From contig VBDU01000072.1 of assembly GCA_005883625.1 (NCBI GenBank), forward strand, positions 1-60,209: 60,209 nucleotides of DNA, written 5' to 3'. The number at the start of each line of letters is the position of its first letter. The stretch's first letter is position 1. Position numbers and translations under genes: made by a program. Of the stretch, positions 24,066-35,510 are shown one piece after another. The DNA comes from Chloroflexota bacterium. Lineage in GTDB: Bacteria > Chloroflexota > Limnocylindria > P2-11E. The notes below the pieces were generated by a model, which was not told the origin of the DNA, made no database searches, and worked only from the letters and a program-made list of their open reading frames with translations.

Positions 24066-27000
24066 GTGGACGAGCTCCTCCGCGCGCTCGGCTCGATCGA
24101 TACCCAGCTCTACCTCGGGATCGTCCGCGCGCGCAACCCGGCCCTCGACGCCCTCGCGGTGGCCGTGTACCTCCTCAATTGGAACGGGTTCGTGTGGTGG
24201 GTCGCGGGCCTGCTCGTCGCCCGCGCGCGGGGCTTTGGCCGGCGAGGCTTGTGGGCGGCGCTCACGATCTACCTCGGCCTCGTCGACGGCTGGATCGTCG
24301 CCGAGCTCGCCAAGCTCGTGTTCCGGCGGGCCCGTCCCTTCGACGTCCTCGTCCTTCCTCCGCGTGACCTGACACCGCCGTACGACATCCGCGTTCCGCT
24401 GGCGATCGCCCCCGACACGCTCATCCCGCACCCGACGTCGTTCTCGTTCCCGTCCGGCGACGCCGCTTTCGCCTTCGGCGCCGCGGTCGCGCTCGCGAGC
24501 GTCGCGCCGCGCTTTCGCGTGCTCGCGCTGCTCTTCGCCGTCGCCGCGTCGCTCTCGCGCGTCGTCGTCGGCGCTCACTACCCGTTCGACGTCCTTGCTG
24601 GCGCCGCCGTCGGCATCGCGTCGGGCCTTCTCGCGCCGCGCGCGGTCGCGGCCGTGCGCCGACGGCAGCGCTGGCGGGCGTTCGTCATCCCGCACACGCA
24701 CTGGGACCGTGAGTGGTACGAGCGGTTCGAGGGCTACCGCGCGCGGCTCGTGCCGATGGTCTCGAAGCTGCTCGATCTTCTCGAGCGGGACCCGGCCTTC
24801 CGGTCGTTCACCTTCGATGGGCAGACGATCGCGATCCAGGACCACCTCGAGAAGCGTCCCGCCGATCGGTCGCGCGTGGAGCGGCTCGTGCGCGCGGAGC
24901 GGCTCTTCATCGGGCCCTGGCACGTGCTCGCCGACCTCATCCTCGTCTCGGGAGAGTCGATCGTCCGCAACCTCCAGGAAGGCCTGCGCAGCGCGGGGGA
25001 GCTCGGGCGCGCGTCGCGGGTCGCCTACGTCGCCGATCCCTTCGGCCACCCCGCGCAGATCCCGCAGATCCTCCGCGGCTTCGGCTACGAGACGTACGTC
25101 TTCGCCCGCGGGATGGGCGACGAGACCGAGGACGTGGGAGCGGAGTTCCAGTGGGAGGCACCCTCGGGCGACCGCGTGCGCGCGACCCATCTCATCGATC
25201 ACTACTCGAACGGCCTGCGCATCGTCGGGCCGGCCGACGAGCCTCCGGAGTCGCTCCGGCGCCGGCTCACACGCGAGCTGCCGGGGATCCTCGACCGCAC
25301 GACGAGCTACGCGAACGGCGACGCGCTCCTGTTCATGGTCGGCGACGACCACGTCGAGGCGTACCCGCGGCTGCCCGAGGCCGTCGCGGCGATGCGCGCA
25401 CTCGCTCCGCGAGTGGACGCGCGGATCGCGAGCCTCGAGGAGTATGCGGCGGCGGCGCCCGTCCCCCGCGGCGTGGTGCGCGGCGAGATCGTCCGCGGGC
25501 GCTACCGGCCGATCCTGCGCGGCGTCAACTCGACGCGCGTCTGGATCAAGCAGGAGAACGTCGCGTGCGAGCGATTGCTCCTCGAGCGCTGCGAGCCGCT
25601 CGACGCGCTCACCGGCGGGACCGCGCGCGAGGAGCTGCGCGAGCTCTGGCGCATGCTCCTGCAGAACCACCCCCACGATTCCATCTGCGGCTGCTCGATC
25701 GACGCGGTGCACGACATCGACATGCCTCCGCGCTTCGCGTTCGTGCGCGAGCGCGGCACGGCGCTCGCCGAGCGGCTGGTCGTGCGACTCTCGGGGGCCG
25801 GCGACGTCGCGATGACGTGGAACGCGCTCCCCTGGGAGCGGGATGCCGTCGTCGAGGCGGCGGGCCGGCGCGTCCGCGTCCGCTGCGCGGCGCTCGGGCT
25901 CGCCCCCGCCGAGGCCCTGCCCGTCGGCGGCGCGCGGACGGCCGGCGAGGGGATCGTCGAGAACGAGCACCTGCGCGTCGAGGTCGACCGGGACGGGAGC
26001 TTCGTCGTCGTCGACCGCGCCACGGGCGAGCGGAGCGGCCGCCAGAACTGGCTTCTCGACGAGGGCGACCGCGGCGACGAATACACCTATTCGTATGCCG
26101 GCCCCACGCTCGGCTCGCGCGACGTGCCCGGCCAGCGCACGACGAGCGCGGCGGCCGAGCGCGCCGCCGTCTCCGTCTCGCTCGTGCTCCGGTTACCGGC
26201 CGCGCTGCGCAGCGACCGGCTCGCACGCTCTCCCGAGCTCGTCGACTGCCCGGTGCGCATGACGATCTCGCTCGACTCCGGCGCCCGGCGCGTGGACGTC
26301 GCCGTCACCGTCGACAACCGTGCGCGCGACCACCGGCTCCGCGTCCTCTGCGAGACCGGCACGCGGACGCTCACGCATCGGGCGGGAGCGGCCTTCGCGC
26401 TCATCGAGCGCGCGAACCGACCGCCGATCGGTCGCGGCTGGATCGAGCCCGCGACGTACGACGCGTGCGTGCACGACCTGGTCGCGGTGAGCGGCGCGAC
26501 GAGAGGACTCGCGGTCGGCGTCGACGGGCTGCGAGAGTACGCCGTCCTCCACGACGGTCGGACGATCGCGATCACGCTGCTGCGGGCGGTCGGATTCCTC
26601 TCGCGCGGCGACCTCCCGGAGCGGCGCATCCACGCGGGGCCGGAGCTGGCGACCCCGAGCGCGCAGTGCGAAGGCGAGCGCGCGTACCGGTACTGCCTCG
26701 TCCCGCTCGACGCACGGACCGGACTCGCCGACGCGGAGCGTGCGATCCGGGAGTGGCTCTCGCCGCCGCTCGTCCTCCACGGCGACGGCGCGACCCGCTC
26801 CTATCTCTCGTTCGTCGACGCGCGGACGCCGCTGGTGCTGAGCGCGCTGCGTGCCGGCCCGGACGGCGCGCTCGTCGTGCGCGTCGCGAACCCGACCGGC
26901 GAGGCCGCGTCGAACGGACTCCGCTTCGCCCGCGACGTGCGAGCCGCGCGTCCGGTGGATCTGCGCGAGGGCGATCTCACGCTCGGCAACACCGGCCTCG

Positions 27001-27107
27001 ACGTGATCCGAACCGCCGCGCCGGCGGAGGTGGAGGGTGCGGTCATGACCGTGCGCCTCCAGCCGTACGAGATCGGAACCTGGCTCGTGGATCTCGCCTC
27101 AGGTTGA
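24066..27107 (+). CDS. Fusion: PAP2 membrane phosphatase + GH38 alpha-mannosidase-type glycosidase
   Basis: A single open frame of 1013 residues. Residues 1-~195 form a membrane PAP2 phosphatase: K83-x6-R90-P91, FPSGDAAF (129-132, Asp where many have His) and SRVVVGAHYPFD (S164, R165, H171, D175). A basic linker leads into a complete GH38 domain: VIPHTHWDREWY (zinc ligands H212/D214 region), SFTFDGQTIAIQDHLEKRP, GPWHVLADLILVSGESIVRN, the nucleophile region YVADPFGHPAQIPQIL (D324) and LLQNHPHDSICGCSIDAVH. The closest well-known relatives are MngB-type 2-O-mannosylglycerate hydrolases. An internal GTG near codon 197 could also make a free GH38 protein. GH38 would face the side of the PAP2 C-terminus. 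Ends in GGTTGA, the first unit of a tandem repeat. Confidence 0.9.
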   Translation: MDELLRALGSIDTQLYLGIVRARNPALDALAVAVYLLNWNGFVWWVAGLLVARARGFGRRGLWAALTIYLGLVDGWIVAELAKLVFRRARPFDVLVLPPRDLTPPYDIRVPLAIAPDTLIPHPTSFSFPSGDAAFAFGAAVALASVAPRFRVLALLFAVAASLSRVVVGAHYPFDVLAGAAVGIASGLLAPRAVAAVRRRQRWRAFVIPHTHWDREWYERFEGYRARLVPMVSKLLDLLERDPAFRSFTFDGQTIAIQDHLEKRPADRSRVERLVRAERLFIGPWHVLADLILVSGESIVRNLQEGLRSAGELGRASRVAYVADPFGHPAQIPQILRGFGYETYVFARGMGDETEDVGAEFQWEAPSGDRVRATHLIDHYSNGLRIVGPADEPPESLRRRLTRELPGILDRTTSYANGDALLFMVGDDHVEAYPRLPEAVAAMRALAPRVDARIASLEEYAAAAPVPRGVVRGEIVRGRYRPILRGVNSTRVWIKQENVACERLLLERCEPLDALTGGTAREELRELWRMLLQNHPHDSICGCSIDAVHDIDMPPRFAFVRERGTALAERLVVRLSGAGDVAMTWNALPWERDAVVEAAGRRVRVRCAALGLAPAEALPVGGARTAGEGIVENEHLRVEVDRDGSFVVVDRATGERSGRQNWLLDEGDRGDEYTYSYAGPTLGSRDVPGQRTTSAAAERAAVSVSLVLRLPAALRSDRLARSPELVDCPVRMTISLDSGARRVDVAVTVDNRARDHRLRVLCETGTRTLTHRAGAAFALIERANRPPIGRGWIEPATYDACVHDLVAVSGATRGLAVGVDGLREYAVLHDGRTIAITLLRAVGFLSRGDLPERRIHAGPELATPSAQCEGERAYRYCLVPLDARTGLADAERAIREWLSPPLVLHGDGATRSYLSFVDARTPLVLSALRAGPDGALVVRVANPTGEAASNGLRFARDVRAARPVDLREGDLTLGNTGLDVIRTAAPAEVEGAVMTVRLQPYEIGTWLVDLASG

Positions 27108-27142
27108 GGGGGCCAGGTTGAGGGGGCCAGGTTGAGGGGGCT
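27101..27142. repeat. Three tandem 14-bp units at the end of the GH38 gene
   Basis: AGGTTGAGGGGGCC occurs at 27101-27114 and 27115-27128, and with a final T instead of C at 27129-27142. The first unit supplies the GH38 stop codon (TGA 27105-27107). The third runs into the hairpin at 27134. Confidence 0.85.
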
Positions 27143-27152
27143 CCGCCCCCTC
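27134..27152. repeat. GC-rich hairpin element, copy 2
   Basis: GAGGGGGC-TCC-GCCCCCTC, a perfect 8-bp stem, followed by CAGACCCCCGCGG. No T-tract follows, so it is not a classical terminator. It could still pause or protect the mRNA end. Confidence 0.75.
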
Positions 27153-27173
27153 AGACCCCCGCGGCTGGTGGGT

Positions 27174-27231
27174 GCAAAAAATGACGACAGCGTCCGCACG
27201 AAATGACGACGGCTCGGCACGAAATGAGGAC
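27174..27231. repeat. Three 15-bp direct repeats spaced two helical turns apart
   Basis: GCAAAAAATGACGAC (27174-27188), GCACGAAATGACGAC (27196-27210) and GCACGAAATGAGGAC (27217-27231). Starts are 22 and 21 bases apart. They lie upstream of the promoter box of the secreted-protein gene, in an unusually A-rich patch for this genome. They look like an iterated regulator site, or the scar of a lost mobile element. Confidence 0.6.
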
Positions 27232-27253
27232 AGACACGAGCGCCGCGATCGCG

Positions 27254-27259
27254 TACGGT
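27254..27259 (+). promoter_or_regulatory. Candidate -10 box for secreted-protein gene
   Basis: TACGGT ends 6 bases before the ATG at 27266. This supports that start over an earlier in-frame ATG. Confidence 0.35.
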
Positions 27260-27265
27260 CCGCGC

Positions 27266-27793
27266 ATGTCGAGACCGCTCCTCGCGATCGCCGCCGCGCT
27301 GGCGCTCGTGCTCTTTGGCATGCCCGCCGCGGCCGACGACGAGCCACGTTTCCACCGCACGACGCCGCGCGGCTTCTTCGAGCGCGACGGCGAGGCCCTC
27401 GTCGTGGGCGTCCCGGCGGGCCGCGCGTGGGGGATCGAGAGCGATCTCCTCCCGATCCCGTCGAGCGGCGCGCTTCGCGTGTCGCTCGAGGTGAGTGATC
27501 CGGCCGTGCGCGAGGCCTTCGTGCGCATCGCGTACTACGACCGGGCGACCGGACGGCCGCGCCAGATCGCGATCGTCGACGCGAGGGCGGTCCGTGACGG
27601 CGAGCACGCGGCTCTGGTCGTCCCGCTCGACGCGCCGCCGGGCGCGATCGCATACCGCGTGCGCGTCCTCGCGCGGCTCTCCGCGGCCGAGACGCGGTCG
27701 TCCCCCGGCGCGGTCCGCGCGCGCCTCGGCTCCGGCCGCGACCGGGACGCCCACGCGCGTCCGTACTCGCGCCTCCGCGGCGAAGTCCCATGA
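27266..27793 (+). CDS. Secreted protein of unknown function
   Basis: 175 residues from the ATG at 27266, chosen because it begins a clean signal peptide (MSRPLLAIAAALALVLFG, then MPAAADDEP, cleavage about residue 25). The mature part is beta-rich: GRAWGIESDLLPIPSSGALR, REAFVRIAYYDRATGRPRQI and AIAYRVRVLARLSAAE, suggesting one Ig- or jelly-roll-like domain. No family recognised. Three direct repeats upstream suggest dedicated regulation. Confidence 0.7.
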   Translation: MSRPLLAIAAALALVLFGMPAAADDEPRFHRTTPRGFFERDGEALVVGVPAGRAWGIESDLLPIPSSGALRVSLEVSDPAVREAFVRIAYYDRATGRPRQIAIVDARAVRDGEHAALVVPLDAPPGAIAYRVRVLARLSAAETRSSPGAVRARLGSGRDRDAHARPYSRLRGEVP

Positions 27794-27809
27794 CATACTT
27801 TTGCTCTCG

Positions 27810-28891
<1,082 letters not shown>

Positions 28892-28895
<4 letters not shown>

Positions 28896-30709
28896 CGTTG
28901 CAAGGATCGACGAAGGACTTCCCGCTGGAATCCGTCGTCGGCCTGCTCGCCGGCACGAGCAAGACCGGCGAGCTCCAGATCCGGGGGGCCGACCAGGTCG
29001 GCGCGCTCGGCTTTTCGAACGGCCGTCTCGTCGCCGCGGTCTGCGGTGACCACGGCGGGGAGGACGCTCTCGGCGCGATCTTCTCGATCCGCGACGCGAC
29101 CTTCGAGTTCATGCCGTGGACCGAGGCGCCCGAAGGCAACCTCGAGGGCGACCTCGACGCGCTCTTGCGCCGGGCCGCCGAGTCGCGCGATCGTCTCGCG
29201 TCGATCCGTGCGGTGATCCCCGACGACGCCATGCGCTTCCGTCTCTCGGAGCGAGCGGCCGATCAGGGTGCGGTGACCTTCACGCCGGAACGCTGGCGCG
29301 CGCTCCTCGCGGTGAACGGCGACCGCGACGTCGCCGGAATCTCGCAGCACCTCGGGATCGGCCCCCTGGACGCGCTGAATCTGCTTGCCGGTCTCGTCCG
29401 CGACGGCGTCATCGAGCCGGTCACCACGCCGGGTCCGCCGCCGCGCGCCGCGGCCGAGGCGGCCGCACCCTCGGGCCCCGCGGCGGCTCCGAGCCCGCCG
29501 CCCGCGCCCGACTGGATGAGCGCTCCCGCACCAGCGCCGGCGCGCGCTCCCGCGCCCGAATGGCGGCCACCGGTCACCGAGGAGCCCGAATGGACCTTGC
29601 CGCCGCGTGCCGAAACGGCGCCCGCTCCGGCCGAGCCGGCGCCCTCGCCATCTCCGGCCCAGCCGACGATCCCCGAATGGGCGGCCGCCGCGCCGGCGGC
29701 GCCCGAGTGGACGGCGCCGGCGCCGACGAGCGAATGGGCCCCGGCGCCGCCCGCGCAGCGGGAGGAACCGCCGGCGCCGCAGGCGCCCCCGCCCGATTGG
29801 GCGGCCGCGGCGGCGCCACCGCCGCCGGATGAGGCGGAGCTCCGCTCGGAGCTCGGCTCGCGCTTCGATAGCTACCAGGCGCCCGAGGCAGGACCCCCGG
29901 CGCCGCCCGCGCGCGAGCCTGCGGACGACCGGCTGTCGGCGCTCTCCGGGATCTTCGGCCCGCCGACGCAGGAGGCGCCTCCGCCACCACCAGCCGAGTC
30001 GTGGACCACGCCCGCCCCGGCTCCGGCGGCGGACGCGTGGTCGAGCCCGCCGCCGGCGCTGGACACCACCCCCGGCCCCTCCGCCCCGGCTGCGTGGAAC
30101 CCGACCGCGCCGCCGACGGAGGAAGCGTCGCAGGCGAACCAATGGGCACCCTCGGCGCCGGAGGCGGACGTGTCACCGGCCTCGGAGGGCCTTGCGGGTG
30201 AGTGGACGCCGCCCGCGCCCGCGGCCGCCACGCCGCTCGAGAAGAAGAAGGGCGGCCTCTTCGGGATGTTCTCGCGCGAGCGGCCCACGGCCGTACCCGC
30301 CGCGGCGCAAGAGCCGCTGGAAGGGGCGACCCGGCTGGGCGCGCTCGCGGCTTTCTCGAACGCGCTGCTCGCCGAGTACAACAGCGGCAGGTACGGCAAG
30401 GCGCGCGTCGAGGAGCGGATGGCGAACCTGCTCATGCGAGTCGACGAGCAGGCCGATCCCATCGACCGGCCGCTGCCGATCGTCGACGATCGCATCGACG
30501 TCCAGGCGCTCGAGCGCGAAGCGCTGAGCGACCAGCAGGCCGCGCCCTACCTCGCGTCGCTCGCCCGCCAGATCTATGAAGACGCCGAGAAGGCCTTCGG
30601 CAAGGACAAGGCGAGGAAGGGGTACAAGGCCGCGCAGCAGCGGATCTTCCTCGGCGACGCCTCGGTGCTGCACGCGCCCGACGTGGCGGGCAAGCTCCCC
30701 AGGGTCTGA
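28892..30709 (+). CDS. DUF4388 protein with a long Pro/Ala/Trp-repeat linker
   Basis: 605 residues. The N-terminus is a DUF4388 (PATAN-like) domain: DFPLESVVGLLAGTSKTGEL ... LGFSNGRLVAAVCGDHGGED. Such domains often sit in gliding, two-component or GTPase-linked proteins. A helical wHTH-like segment follows (VNGDRDVAGISQHLGIGPLD). Residues ~190-450 are disordered Pro/Ala with a recurring aromatic unit (APDWMSAP, APEWRPP, EPEWTLPP, IPEWAAAA, APEWTAPA, TSEWAPAP, PPDWAAAA). The C-terminal ~150 residues are helical and charged (GATRLGALAAFSNALLAEYN; GKARVEERMANLLMRVDEQ). The ATG overlaps the ABC stop. Function unknown; likely a scaffold. Confidence 0.8.
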
Positions 30710-31635
30710 GCCTCCTCCTCGGCATCGATCTCGGCGGTTCGAACGTGCGGACCGTGATCGCGCGTGACGGCGACGTTCCGTCGATCCTCGGCCGCGACGA
30801 GCGGCCGACCCCGCTCACCGGCGGGCCCGACGTCGTCTCCGCGATCGCCGACAGCGCGCGAGCGGCGCTCGCAGCGGCCAAGGCGGCAGTTCGCGACGTG
30901 GCGGCCGCGGGCTGCGCCGCCCCCGGTCCGCTGGACCACATGCGTGGCCTGGTGCACGACGCGCCGAATATCCCCGGCTTCCGCGATTTCCCGCTCGCCG
31001 ATCGCCTGCGCGACGCGCTCGGTGTCGCGGTCTTCGTCGACCGCGACACCGCCATGGCCGCCGTCGCCGAGGCGGTCGCCGGGGCCGCGAAAGGAGCGCG
31101 CGATTTCGTCTATGTGACGATATCGACCGGTCTCGGTGGCGCGATCGTGAGCCACGGCCGCATGCTGCGCGGCGCGACGAACACGGCCGGCGAGATCGGC
31201 CACTGGCCGGTCGGTCTCGAAGGACCGCGCTGCGGCTGCGGCAGCTACGGCTGCGCGGAGTCGTTCGCGGCGGGGCGGAACCTCGCCGAGGCGTTCGGCG
31301 TCGATGACGCGGCGCGCGTCTACGCGGCGGCCGCGTCCGGTGACGCCAGAGCGGAGCGGCTCGTCGCGCGGGCCGAGCGGGCCCTCGAGAACCTCGCGAT
31401 CGGGCTGACGAACGTGCTGAATCCCTCGCTCATCGTCGTCGGCGGATCGATCGCCGAGCACGAGCCAGCGCGAACGCTCGAACCGATGCGCCGCGGCATC
31501 GCGGAACGCGCCTTCAAGGTCCCGCGCGACGCAGTGCGGGTCGTGCCGGCCGCGCTCGGCCGCGACGTCGGCATGCTGGGCGCGGCGATCGCCGCGCGCG
31601 AGCGCAGCTCGGGCAGAGGAGAGTGGTTCCTCTAA
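30706..31635 (+). CDS. ROK-family sugar kinase (glucokinase/N-acetyl-hexosamine kinase type)
   Basis: About 309 residues. The phosphate-1 loop [20 protein letters not shown] would be lost if the first GTG (30745) were used. The CTG at 30706, overlapping the preceding TGA (CTGA), is therefore the best start. Other motifs: [32 protein letters not shown] and [18 protein letters not shown] followed by SYGCAES (ROK zinc site), and [14 protein letters not shown] kinases phosphorylate glucose, N-acetylglucosamine and similar sugars. The neighbouring sugar-importer ATPase and glycolytic genes fit that role. Confidence 0.87.
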   Translation: MSLLLGIDLGGSNVRTVIARDGDVPSILGRDERPTPLTGGPDVVSAIADSARAALAAAKAAVRDVAAAGCAAPGPLDHMRGLVHDAPNIPGFRDFPLADRLRDALGVAVFVDRDTAMAAVAEAVAGAAKGARDFVYVTISTGLGGAIVSHGRMLRGATNTAGEIGHWPVGLEGPRCGCGSYGCAESFAAGRNLAEAFGVDDAARVYAAAASGDARAERLVARAERALENLAIGLTNVLNPSLIVVGGSIAEHEPARTLEPMRRGIAERAFKVPRDAVRVVPAALGRDVGMLGAAIAARERSSGRGEWFL

Positions 31636-31660
31636 AGTGCTTCCCAAGGGGGGCGAGAAG

Positions 31661-32716
31661 ATGCCGAAAGTGGCTATCAACGGCTTCGGCCGGATCGGGC
31701 GGCAGTTCCTCAAGGCGATGATCGAGCGCCACCCGAACATCGAGATCGTCGCGCTCAACGACCTCGCGGACCCAAAGATGAACGCGCACCTCTTCAAGCA
31801 CGACTCCAACTACGGGAAGTACCCCGGCGATGTCGAGGCCACGGCCGACGCCCTGTTGGTCGACGGCCGTCGGATCAAAGTCCTGCAGGAGCGCGATCCC
31901 GCGAAGCTCCCCTGGAAGGACCTCGGCGTCGACATCGTCATCGAGTCGACCGCCTTCTTCACGGACGCGACCAAAGCCAAGGCGCACATCGACGCGGGCG
32001 CGAGATACGTGATCATCTCCGCCCCGGCAAAGAACGAAGACAAGACGATCGTGCTCGGGGTCAACGAGAAGGAGTTCGATCCCGAGAAGCACCACATCAT
32101 CTCGAACGCCTCGTGCACGACGAACGGCCTCGCGCCCGTCGCGAAGGTGCTGAACGACGAGTTCGGCATCGAGAAAGGACTCCTCACGACCGTCCATTCC
32201 AAGACGAATTCCCAGAGGCTGCTCGACACCGTCGCGCCGGATCCGCGGGATGCGCGCTCCGCGTCCGAGAACATCGTTCCCGCCGAGACCGGCGCGGCGC
32301 GCGCCATCGCGCTCGTCATCCCGGAGCTCAAGGGCAAGTTCAGCGGCATGTCGTTCCGCGTCCCGACCCCGACCGTCTCCGTCGTCGACTTCGTCGCCGT
32401 CTTGAAGCGCGAGGTCACGAAGGCCGAGGTGAACGACGCCTTCAAGCGCGCGGCCGCGGGCGAGCTCAAGGGGATCATGGACTACACGGAAGAGCCGCTG
32501 GTCTCGAGCGATCTCAAGGGCGACGCTCACTCGACGATCGTGAGCGGCATCGACACGATCGTGCTCGGCAACATGGTCAAGGTGATCGCCTGGTACGACA
32601 ACGAGTGGGGCTACGCCTGCCGGCTCGCCGACATCACGGCGCTCGTCGCGAGCAAGCTCTCTGCCCGTCGCACGGACGCGCCGGTCCACCAGGAGCGCGC
32701 CGCCGCCGTCCGCTGA
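31661..32716 (+). CDS. gap: Glyceraldehyde-3-phosphate dehydrogenase (type I)
   Basis: Oxidises glyceraldehyde-3-phosphate to 1,3-bisphosphoglycerate with NAD(P). 351 residues. Rossmann start [17 protein letters not shown], catalytic Cys152 in [12 protein letters not shown], catalytic His in [16 protein letters not shown], and C-terminal [15 protein letters not shown]. Several near-invariant positions differ from common GapA (SCTTNC to SCTTNG; VHAYTNDQ to [15 protein letters not shown] to ETGAARA). So it is a divergent subgroup. The ATG at 31661 follows AAGGGGGG. First of gap-pgk-eno. Confidence 0.95.
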   Translation: MPKVAINGFGRIGRQFLKAMIERHPNIEIVALNDLADPKMNAHLFKHDSNYGKYPGDVEATADALLVDGRRIKVLQERDPAKLPWKDLGVDIVIESTAFFTDATKAKAHIDAGARYVIISAPAKNEDKTIVLGVNEKEFDPEKHHIISNASCTTNGLAPVAKVLNDEFGIEKGLLTTVHSKTNSQRLLDTVAPDPRDARSASENIVPAETGAARAIALVIPELKGKFSGMSFRVPTPTVSVVDFVAVLKREVTKAEVNDAFKRAAAGELKGIMDYTEEPLVSSDLKGDAHSTIVSGIDTIVLGNMVKVIAWYDNEWGYACRLADITALVASKLSARRTDAPVHQERAAAVR

Positions 32717-32723
32717 CGAGCGC

Positions 32724-35206
<2,483 letters not shown>

Positions 35207-35510
35207 CCGCGGCTCACCGCCGCGGTGCGTTCGGCACTCCGCCCGCGCGCCAACCTGAACGCGCGCAACGCGAACGCGAGGACGATGAGATGCCCCGGAC
35301 GCAAGGCCGTCGCTCCCCGGCCGGTGAGTGCGCATGGTCTACGAGACCGCGGCCCGCCGGTCAAGCAGGCCACGGACGGCGCCCGCGCGACCGGCGTCGT
35401 CGTCACGCGTCGTAACGGTCCGGTCGCAATCGACCGCACGCGAAAATCCCCCTCGATGGAGACAGCGCGCGCCCCTATGCTGGCGCCGACTCCACGGGGA
35501 GGGATGAGGT
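35207..35510. other. 304-base intergenic region between eno and the AAA+ ATPase gene
   Basis: Starts with a hairpin just after the eno stop: CCGCGGC-TCACC-GCCGCGG (35207-35225), a 7-bp stem without a T-run, possibly a weak or Rho-aided terminator. Near its end TATGCT (about 35477) could be the -10 of the ATPase gene, followed by GGAGGGATGAGG as ribosome site. No convincing gene, tRNA or repeat seen between. Confidence 0.45.

Noticed and set aside
24600..24720. Frameshift creating an artificial PAP2-GH38 fusion
   Set aside because: The frame is continuous, the linker is short and basic, and both domains are complete. No sign of an indel, although reads should be checked.
23370..25970. Long upstream extension of the GT78-like frame across dedA and PAP2-GH38
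   Set aside because: The extension is low complexity. The ATG at 23369 has a strong ribosome site, and DedA and GH38 motifs are unmistakable on the other strand.
27134..27152. Intrinsic terminator for the GH38 gene
   Set aside because: The stem is strong but no T-run follows, and the same hairpin recurs at start codons elsewhere, so it is treated as a repeat element.
27174..27231. CRISPR-like array
   Set aside because: Only three 15-base repeats with 6-7 base gaps; too short for CRISPR repeats and spacers, and no cas genes in the window.
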